Shown here: positions 57,140 to 64,000 of the stretch, piece after piece
Layout: every line of letters begins with the position of its first letter
Position numbering within the stretch: position 1 is the stretch's first letter
Origin: Blepharisma stoltei
Lineage: Eukaryota > Ciliophora > Heterotrichea > Heterotrichida > Blepharismidae
Length of the DNA: 64,000 bases
Assembly (NCBI GenBank): GCA_914767885.1
Contig: CAJZBQ010000034.1
Coordinates: 62,001-126,000 of the forward strand
Direction of reading: 5' to 3'
Made by a program: the position numbers and the translations under genes
Notes under the pieces: model-generated
Told to the model about the DNA's origin: nothing
Seen by the model: only the letters and a program-made list of their open reading frames with translations
Database searches by the model: none

Positions 57140-57668
57140 ATGTCCAAGGATTTAACTGAAGAACAGTTGGCTGAACTTAAAGAAGCATTTTCACTCTTTG
57201 ACAAGGACGGCAATGGGCAAATTACAACAAGGGAGCTTGGGACAGTCATGAGATCTATTGGTCAAAACCCAACTGAGGGTGAACTTCAAGACATAATCAA
57301 TGAAGTGGACCATAATGGAAACGGAACTGTCGATTTCCCAGAGTTTGTTAATATAAATTAATAATTTTTCTTGCATGCCGAAAATATTTATTGAAAAATA
57401 GAATAGAAAATATCCAACACATGATACTCTTATGGCAAAAAGAATGGTACCATCGGCAGATCCTATGGAAGAAATTATGGAAGCTTTCAGAGCTTTTGAT
57501 AGAGATGGAAGTGGGTTTATCACTGCTGATGAATTAAAACAAGCTATGGCAACTTTGGGTGAAAGATTAACAGACGTAGAAATTGAGGAAATGATTAAAG
57601 AAGCAGATGCAGATGGAAGTGGCCATATCAGCTATGAAGAATTCGTAAAGATGATGGTCGCTAAATAA
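57140..57668 (+). CDS. Calmodulin-like protein interrupted by a 79-bp IES
   Basis: Coding 57140-57353 and 57433-57668 gives 149 residues, the canonical calmodulin length. All four loops are complete: [36 protein letters not shown] and [12 protein letters not shown]. The IES falls in the central linker (Phe-Val-Asn-Met-Ala-Lys-Arg). Closely related to but distinct from the canonical copy (several substitutions in the linker: [15 protein letters not shown]). Without excision the protein would stop after EF2. Confidence 0.9.
57354..57432. mobile_element. IES in calmodulin-like gene (79 bp)
   Basis: TA at 57352-57353 and 57431-57432. Removal creates the codon ATG (Met) joining AAT to GCA and restores the linker. 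AT-rich, no inverted ends, the short-IES type. Confidence 0.88.
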
Positions 57669-58409
57669 GCATTAAGTTAATTTACTAAATGATTTATTGA
57701 TTTTCAGAATTTAAGAGGACATTTAATTTTATATTTTGACTCTATGTCACCAAACCAATAAAACTATAGAACTATACGAATATATGCAAATTTATACAGC
57801 AAGAGCACTGATTTAATTACTAGATATAATAAAACTATAAATCTTTCAATATAAAATATCTATGCAAGGTTGAAACATTTAAAACGGAGACATTTTTTGT
57901 CTGAAAAATTCGGCGAATATGTCAAAAGTTCTATTCTAAATTTTCTAAAAATTGTCAAAAATTATCAAAAATACCAAAAAATTGTAAAAGTTATGCATAA
58001 AAGAAACTTACCCATATAAGCTAAATTTAATAAATGAAATAATTTTAAAATTTGAGTCCAAAAATGCTAAAACTCAAAAGATGATTTTCTATTTCTGTCT
58101 GCTGCTATAGTTGAAACAGCTCTTTCAAGACTTTTATACCTATTAAAATTATCTTCTGAAACCCTCTACGAATTGTTAAAGATTTAAAGTATAAGAAAAC
58201 TAATTTCAGGAATTATTCTAATAGACTACTCAAAAATTAGTTTAAACCTATTTGAAGCTGAATGAGTTTATCATTTATCTTTATTATGCTATTTCATTTT
58301 TAAGAGCTAAAATAGCTCAGTAATTATATTTAAAATAAGCCAGAAAATTGTTTATGATATTAAATGCTTATTCAAATATTTTAAATAAATAATAGTTTAA
58401 CTTTTATTA
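57669..58409. other. AT-rich intergenic
   Basis: Nothing recognised. Confidence 0.5.
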
Positions 58410-58700
58410 AATGGCTGAGCAACCAAAGATAAAGTAAGAAATCTGTTGATATTTGACAAAAGAATTAATGGAATAAACACATAAAACATATTCTCCCACC
58501 ATTGCGATTTATTCGTCAAAGTCTAACAGAAGAGGAAGTCAATAATATGACTCACTAATTTTACAGATGAAGAGATAATCGGGAATGGGATAACAAATTA
58601 TAGCTCTATAAGTCTTTGATCGAAATGAAATTGGGATATCTGAACATTGTTGAGATTAAACATATTATGAGCTACCCATAAAATAAAAAACCGATAAAGA
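58410..58700 (+). pseudogene. Calmodulin pseudogene
   Basis: ATGGCTGAGCAACC at 58411 matches a calmodulin start. CTAACAGAAGAGGAAGTC (58521-) resembles LTEEE/LTDEEV, and AAGTCTTTGATCGAAATGAA (58612-) resembles the KVFDRNGNG loop 3, followed by GAGATTAAACATATTATG (ELRHVM). Multiple deletions and stops. Collinear with and downstream of the other paralogues. Confidence 0.6.
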
Positions 58701-58954
58701 AACCATATTGATGCAATGACTATTAAAAATTGGCTGAGATTATAAAAAAAATTATTATTAGCTATACAATAATCTAGCATTAAAATAATGTAATTTCCCA
58801 TATAAAAGCCATATAAATATGTGAATTGCTGGAATTACTATAAGTTTCCTTTATTTCCCTTTTTCTAATTCTGATAAAAGATTGCCATTTATTCTGATTG
58901 AACAGAATAATAATCAGTCTACATATTAGTAATTCTGTTCAAAATTATAATAAA

Positions 58955-60476
58955 ATGGACGGATTCCGTGAGTTAGATTCTTCTCCAAAGCAATCTAAAA
59001 AAATTTTACTATCAGTTTTCAGCATTTTTGCTATCATAGGTATAATAGCAGCCATATCAGTCCTAAACAGTTCCCAAAATACTTGCAAATCTTCTCACTC
59101 CCCCCCCCCCCCTCCGTGAGCGAACAAAAAAATTTTGTTCGCTCACGGAGGGGGGTTAATTTTTTTTTTTAAAAAAAATTTATATATAAATTTTATAAAA
59201 AAATATTTTTTTCGAAATTTTAAAAAAATCCTAATTTGCAAAAATTGGGAAGCAAATATTAATTTAATTTGCAAAATTTATGTTTTAAAACGCAATTTGT
59301 TTTAAAATTAAACAGAATTAGCTCTAGATTTCATTATACTAATTATCACTTTATATATCCAAATTTTTTTCCATTAAAATTTTTTCTATTAAAAAAATTT
59401 TTGTTCACTCACGGAGGGTGGGTTTTTGGTCAAAAAATGGCGATTTTTCTAATGGTTTTGTTCGCTCACGGGGGGGGGGGGGAGTCAGTATCAAATTGAA
59501 GAGAATGAATTCCAAGATTACCTTTCCAAATGAAACAAAATTTATTCAGATGAACTAGAATATCAATCCCGATTCAAAATTTACAAGGAAAATTCTGTCT
59601 TTATCCGCAATTTTAATTCCCAAGGCCACAGCTGGACTCTTAAATTAAATGAGTTTGCTGATATGACACCGTCCGAATTCAAAAGTATTTATACACCTAC
59701 AAAAATTCCATATAAAACTCGTTTAAATATCCAAAACCATAAAATAGATGCTAATATTCCTGCACAAGTAGACTGGACTGTAGGTGGCGCAGTTACTTAT
59801 GTCAAAAACCAAGGCCAATGTGGAAGCTGTTGGGCATTTTCAACTACAGGTTCTGTAGAAGGGGCTTGGTTTATAGCTGGACATCCTCTAACCCCTTTTT
59901 CTGAGCAAGAGCTTGTAGACTGTTCATCATCATATGGAAATTTCGGTTGTAATGGTGGTCTTATGGACAACGCTTTTCAATATATCATAGCTAATGGGAT
60001 TTCAACAGAAAACAGTTATCCATACACAGCTCGTGATGGAATATGCAATAAAGATAAGACTAAAGTCCCTGATGCTCAAATTGCATCATATGCTGATGTT
60101 ACTCAAAATAATATTAATGCACTTCAAGCAGCCGTTTCTCAGCAGCCTGTCAGTGTTGCTGTAGAAGCTGATCAGGCTGCTTGGCAATTTTACTCAGGAG
60201 GAGTAGTTACAGATAATTGTGGAAATGCTTTGGACCATGGAGTACTAGTGGTAGGGTATAATATGAACAATACCCCTCCATATTGGAAAGTCAAAAATTC
60301 ATGGGGAGCAGAATGGGGTGAAGCTGGGTATATTTAATATGATAAATATAAAGAATTTAGCAATAAAAATTCATGAATTTATATAAAAATATATATAAGA
60401 ATACATTAGAATTGCTATTGTAGATGGAGATGGAGTCTGCGGAATCCAAATGCAGCCAAGCTATCCAATAGTTTAA
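58955..60476 (+). CDS. Papain-family (cathepsin L-like) cysteine protease with two IESs
   Basis: Coding 58955-59097, 59488-60332 and 60409-60476 gives 351 residues. ATG 58955 starts a short cytosolic segment and a signal-anchor (about residues 20-40). An I29 inhibitor prodomain follows at about 52-110 (YSDELEYQSRFKIYKENS, WTLKLNEFADMT). The mature enzyme begins near IPAQVDWTVGGAVTYVKNQG. Catalytic Cys162 in QCGSCWAFS, His298 in LDHGVLVVGY and Asn318 in KNSWGAEWG are all present, with the family disulphide Cys residues. Lysosomal or phagosomal protease. TGA codes Trp in the prodomain (SKW). The 3' IES removes a stop just after GEAGY. Confidence 0.92.
59098..59487 (+). mobile_element. IES in protease gene: MITE family 1 with TCA boundaries (390 bp)
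   Basis: TCA at 59095-59097 and 59485-59487. Nearly identical to 1487-1877 (hairpin left end, two direct motif sites at right). Removal gives Lys-Ser-Ser-Gln-Tyr-Gln-Ile. No TA pair nearby restores the frame, so this IES appears to lack a TA boundary. Confidence 0.85.
60333..60408. mobile_element. IES in protease gene (76 bp)
   Basis: TA at 60331-60332 and 60407-60408. Removal gives Gly-Tyr-Arg-Ile-Ala-Ile-Val and a C-terminus CGIQMQPSYPIV typical of the family. AT-rich short type. Confidence 0.8.
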
Positions 60477-60491
60477 AAATTTTAAAAAAAA

Positions 60492-61448
60492 TTAAATTTT
60501 ACCATATTCTAGTAATAAATCATGAAGAAATCCTCTATATTCATTCACATTGAACTGTGAAAATGAGTCTTTGACTCCTAATGAAATGCGATATGCATTC
60601 ATTAGAATATAAACTGAAGAATCCTTATCAGTAAAAATTAATTTTTCGCTGACTTTTTTGTATGTAAAATCACGCCAAGGGCTTTCTTCAATTTCACGAT
60701 TTTCATGATGCTTTAGCTCTTGCTTCAGGAATTTGTAGATTAAAACAAAGATTTCGTTGGAGTGTTTAAACAGCTGCAGGGGATCATAATACTCAATAAG
60801 TAAATCCTTCAAATTTACTGATAAAAGAGTCCAGCTTTGATCTACTGATACAGGGAACAATAAAACACTAACTTATTGAATAAAAAAAAATGAAAGTAAA
60901 AATAAAATAAATAGAAATAGAAAAAAAGGCTTTTTTGTATATAAAAGAGATGTAGGTAAAAATTACTTATATTTGAATGGATTATTTTTTGCATGAAATG
61001 AGTGACCATGCTTCCTATGAAAGATCCTTTGAGAAAATTCGGTATTAGAAATAAGAACATTGTGTTTGATTTCGTTTTTGGTTTGCATAATGTGATTTTT
61101 TTGTTTGAAAATAGTCATGCATGCATCTATAATTTTATTTGTAATGGGCTGCCGATTTTTGAGAGCATTTAGATCATCACCCGAAAGTTGAAGAGTTTTT
61201 ATTGTCAAAACACTGTTAGGCTGAGATGCAAGCACGTATTCCTTATATAAAGCATCGTCAGATGTTTTGTTATCTTCAGGTGTTTTTACCCTTCTTTTGG
61301 GAACGCAAGAATTGTCTTGAGAAGGTATTGATAATCTGTTTGCCATTAGCTCATTCCGATTTTCTACCTCAGGAGCTTTTTCAGGGGGATAATTATTCAT
61401 ATCTATATCACTTGCATTGTTTACAGTAATTGAATAAAATCCTTCCAA
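60492..61448 (-). CDS. Ulp1/SENP-like protein lacking catalytic His and Cys
   Basis: Minus segments about 61448-60970 and 60870-60492 join across a 99-bp IES (286 codons; true start unclear, frame open upstream to about 61508). A low-complexity N-terminus is followed by a Ulp1-type fold: LSGDDLNALKNRQPITNKII (entry helix), VLISNTEF (VLIFNTFF in the family), LFPVSVDQSWTLLSVNLK and IEYYDPL (Asp kept), then DKDSSVYILMNAYRISL. In active SUMO proteases the His precedes Trp (HW) and the nucleophile sits in DCGV/I; here these are Ser-Trp and Asp-Ser-Ser. Probable pseudo-protease that might still bind SUMO or ubiquitin-like proteins. Tail-to-tail with the protease gene. Confidence 0.65.
60871..60969. 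mobile_element. IES in Ulp1-like gene (99 bp)
   Basis: TA at 60869-60870 and 60968-60969. Removal joins Phe-Lys-Tyr to Ser-Val-Leu-Leu-Phe-Pro, the only TA pair that restores the frame. Otherwise featureless, AT-rich. Confidence 0.75.
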
Positions 61449-61791
61449 GTCTGAATTCCGGCGTGAATGTGCAGTACTGGATGGCTCAGTACACTTATTT
61501 GCTTAATTAGTGTTTAGCGTACTTTTAGCTAAGCAGGACTGTATAATTACAACAGTCATTTAGACTCAAGAATGGTGAAGTTTGTGAGCCGCCCTCCTTA
61601 ATATAAGCCATATCCAAAAAATTCAACGATCAGGCTTCACGGAAGGCATTGCCTCGCTTTTTGCTTGATTTCTGCTTGTATTCTGCCTAAGGTTTTCCTC
61701 TCTGTAGCATTAAAACCCTATGCCTCCTAAAATCCAAGGACCCTATATGGCCTTTACTGTTATAGTAATAAAAATTTGTATATGATAGCTC
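61449..61791. other. Upstream region of the Ulp1-like gene
   Basis: An ATG-led frame on the minus strand (about 61563-61508, MTVVIIQSCLAKSTLNTN) is in phase with the gene but ends in TAA. A 21-nt GT-AG segment at the join would connect them, longer than the two introns placed elsewhere, so it is unproven. Rest unassigned. Confidence 0.4.
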
Positions 61792-61794
61792 TTA

Positions 61795-62143
61795 CTCCCC
61801 CTCTGTGTGAGTGAACAAAACCATTAGAAAAATCGCTATTTTTTGCCCAAAAACCCACCCTCTGTGAGTGAACAAAAATTTTTTATGAAAAAAAAATGAT
61901 ATATAAGTGATAATTAGTATAATGAAATCTCAAGCTAATTCTGTTTAATTTTAAACAAATTGCGTTTTTAAAACATAAATTTTATAAATTAAATTAATAT
62001 TTGCTTCCCAATTTAGATTTTTTTAAAATTTCGAAAAAAAATTTTTTCTATAAATTTATATATATATTTTAAAAAAAAAAAATAAACCCCCCCCTCTGTG
62101 AGTGAACAACATTTTTTTGTTCACTCACGAAAGGGGGGAGTTA
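61795..62143 (-). mobile_element. MITE family 1, intergenic (349 bp)
   Basis: TTA at 61792-61794 and 62141-62143. Reverse orientation: two direct sites (CTGTGTGAGTGAACAAAA; CCTCTGTGAGTGAACAAAA) at the left, hairpin at the right. All four sites carry GTGAGTGAAC rather than GTGAGCGAAC. Confidence 0.88.
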
Positions 62144-62165
62144 GAGAAATTTTATTCCAGCAATG

Positions 62166-62492
62166 TTATTTTATTATATTATGAATGGCCAGTAGAGACA
62201 CATAATTTGATAAAGGAGAAGGAAGACTTGCCGAAACATTGACTTTATTTATATTATTTGCTCGCAAAAAGTCTGGAAGAGTTCCATTTAATAAATTTTT
62301 TGGGCTTGCTAATTTTGCATAAGGGGATGAATTAGTAGCTTTTGGCGAAGACCCAAATGATCCTGATCTATGCCTCCCAACTTGAGGAATTGATATACAA
62401 AGATTTGAAGATTGAGCTCGCCTATGATTTGAATTTAGCTTGTTGTGAGGAGACTTGATTTCGTCCATTTTTGGATTTTTATATGACTGCAT
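62166..62492 (-). CDS. Small Ser/Asn-rich basic protein of unknown function
   Basis: 108 residues from ATG 62492 (MQSYKNPKMDEIKSPHNK); the frame extends upstream without another convincing ATG. Rich in Ser, Asn, Pro and basic residues (NSNHRRAQSSNLC, GSFGSSPKATNSS), probably disordered and a phosphorylation target. Only 23 bp after a MITE. No family recognised. Confidence 0.55.
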   Translation of the reverse strand: MQSYKNPKMDEIKSPHNKLNSNHRRAQSSNLCISIPQVGRHRSGSFGSSPKATNSSPYAKLASPKNLLNGTLPDFLRANNINKVNVSASLPSPLSNYVSLLAIHNIIK

Positions 62493-62969
62493 TTTTTTAA
62501 TATAACAAAATAATGTCAACTCACAAATTTTGTGAGTTAGATTTTTAATAAGCTCCTGCTCATGATGAATTTTTCTAAATTTTATCGAGCTATGAATGCG
62601 GCCTAGTATTATTAACAAAATTTAACTGTTTTTTCTATTCTAAATAGACCTTTAATTATCATGATGAAATGCAGCCATTTTATTGCCGACAGAATTTTCT
62701 CCAATGAGCAATAATACTCGACAAATAACCCAGTGTCAGGAAAATTTGCGTAATTTTAATAATCTGCAGAGCTTTGGAATAAAAAAAGTTGATAATTATA
62801 AATTTCTTTAGAAATAGAGCAGAAAATAAAAATCTGGTATCGAGAATAAAATATTATTCTGCTGGTGCAGTAAAAAAATTTGATATAAACAGTCAATTAA
62901 AAATAGCAAGCTAAAAACTCTCAATTAAAAGGTGCCAATAAAATATTTATAAATTTAAGGTATTCTTCT
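62493..62969. other. AT-rich intergenic
   Basis: No gene or repeat recognised. Confidence 0.5.
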
Positions 62970-64000
62970 TTAATCTTTTCTTTTATATGGAGAAGAAAAC
63001 GCTGAAAACGACAAAAGTCCTAAAAGCCTTGAGTTTCCTCCGCCTTTAACTTTCTTCACAATTTGTGCATGCTGCTTCTGAGGACTTTCAGGCTTATTTT
63101 CAGTTCCTCTATGATCTCTAATCTTCTGCCTGATTTCAGACAATCTTTCTTTTAGTTTTTCACATCTTTCCTTATATTTCAGTGCTCTTTCTTTATATAT
63201 TCCACATTTCTGTTTATATGCACTTAGATCATCAGCCATCTTTTTCATCAATTGTCCAAAGCTTTTCTCTAAATTTGACACTTTCCCCTTCATATGATCC
63301 TCATATTCTTTTTTTGCAATTTCAATTTTCTGAAATTCTTGGTCTTTTTGAATAATTTTCTGTTCCAAAGAATAAATTACATCGAATTTACTTCGCAAAT
63401 CTGAAGAAAGCTGCATTTTTTCTTCAATTAATGTATTTATTTCAATAGAGGTGGATGTTATTTCTTCAGCTTTTGCGTTATTACAGTCTTGGATAATTCT
63501 TGAATAATGAGCTTTTAGCTGTTCTTCTTGCAGCTGATATTTTTCTCTAAGATTTTTGACTTCTGCTATTAAATCTTCTTTATCTTTGATTGGTGTCGTA
63601 TTTAATAATAAATTTTGCATTTCCATTTCTTTTTTTGAAATTGTTAAATTTGCTTCTGCTAGAGCTTCTTGCAGGCTGTCAATTATTTTTTTTAAATTTT
63701 CATTTTTTGCAGTCAATTTACAGACCGCTTCTTCACTATCTTGAAGTTTATCCTCAATGCTTTGCATTGAAAATAAGATGTCCATGAGTTTTGAATTGAC
63801 TTCTTCGTTTTCTCTAGCCAAAGATTGGGCTCTAGCAGTTTGTATAGCTAAATCTTGGGAGAGTTCATTATTTTTTTCAATTTCTTCAGCAAGATGTTCT
63901 CTTTCTAGTTCAAGCTCTTGAATGAGTCCTTGTAAATCATTTTCATTAACTGACGTTTCTTCTGTATCTCTTGAGCTATTTCTGCCTGAATCTATAGCTC
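62970..64000 (-). CDS. Coiled-coil protein (5' end beyond the window)
   Basis: The frame is open from the window edge to the stop at 62970 (about 343 residues seen). Heptad-rich and highly charged throughout (LQGLIQELELEREHLAEEI, NLREKYQLQEEQLKAHYSRI, YKERCEKLKERLSEIRQKIR), with a basic, glycine-containing C-terminus (KVKGGGNSRLLGLLSFSAF). Typical of cytoskeletal, centrosomal or basal-body scaffolds. No motor or other catalytic domain in the visible part. No IES or intron seen. Confidence 0.8.
   Translation of the reverse strand, partial: AIDSGRNSSRDTEETSVNENDLQGLIQELELEREHLAEEIEKNNELSQDLAIQTARAQSLARENEEVNSKLMDILFSMQSIEDKLQDSEEAVCKLTAKNENLKKIIDSLQEALAEANLTISKKEMEMQNLLLNTTPIKDKEDLIAEVKNLREKYQLQEEQLKAHYSRIIQDCNNAKAEEITSTSIEINTLIEEKMQLSSDLRSKFDVIYSLEQKIIQKDQEFQKIEIAKKEYEDHMKGKVSNLEKSFGQLMKKMADDLSAYKQKCGIYKERALKYKERCEKLKERLSEIRQKIRDHRGTENKPESPQKQHAQIVKKVKGGGNSRLLGLLSFSAFSSPYKRKD

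Noticed and set aside
59269-59499. 76-codon frame between the protease exon parts
   Set aside because: Lies wholly inside the MITE-IES.
1-64000. tRNA, rRNA or telomere (CCCTAA-type) sequence
   Set aside because: None recognised by eye on either strand; the C/G tracts are MITE ends, not telomeric repeats.

Overview
The window looks like germline-type (micronuclear, or macronuclear plus retained IES) DNA of a heterotrich ciliate, most probably Blepharisma or a close relative. Three things point there. In-frame TGA reads as Trp in nearly every gene, while TAA and TAG end them. The two introns I can place are 15 and 16 nt. Genes are interrupted by AT-rich inserts bounded by TA (or TTA, TAA) whose removal restores frame exactly. 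MITE-rich internal eliminated sequences (IESs) are established knowledge for Blepharisma; the species is inferred. Convention used here: one copy of the boundary repeat on the low-coordinate side is kept, and the IES coordinates cover the removed part.

Layout. 1-16.5 kb: a + strand tandem array of large receptors (two periplasmic-binding/ANF-like ectodomains plus about nine membrane segments), with copy 1 cut by the window edge, two complete copies, and one relic. Between them lies a dense patchwork of MITEs and GC-rich retroposon-like repeats. 17-25 kb: ordinary single-copy genes (TPR protein, HAD phosphatase, STIMATE/TMEM110-like protein, RRM-KH protein, mitochondrial P-loop ATPase, EEF1A-methyltransferase-like protein). 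25-48.5 kb: a minus-strand tandem array of WD40-TRP-like ion-channel genes (A, B, C), an inverted 5'-truncated copy D, a decayed Mutator-like (MULE) transposase, and the full donor gene 'X', whose 3' end was carried along in the duplications. 49-58.7 kb: small genes, decayed fragments, and a calmodulin array (canonical calmodulin, divergent paralogue, IES-interrupted paralogue, pseudogene). 59-64 kb: papain-family protease with two IESs, a Ulp1-like protein lacking the catalytic His and Cys, and two further minus-strand genes.

Mobile DNA is the dominant theme. MITE family 1 (motif CTCCGTGAGCGAAC, 3-bp TNA target duplications, four motif sites per element) occurs about 14 times, nested within itself and within genes. 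A second IES family occupies the same site in two WD40-channel paralogues and is absent from the third. Short hairpin elements and GC-rich retroposon-like repeats of about 300-620 bp, several with 10-15 bp target duplications and short tandem tails, are layered on top. The genic copies have TA-containing flanking repeats and can be removed in frame, which suggests that insertions survive in genes when the DNA-elimination machinery can excise them.
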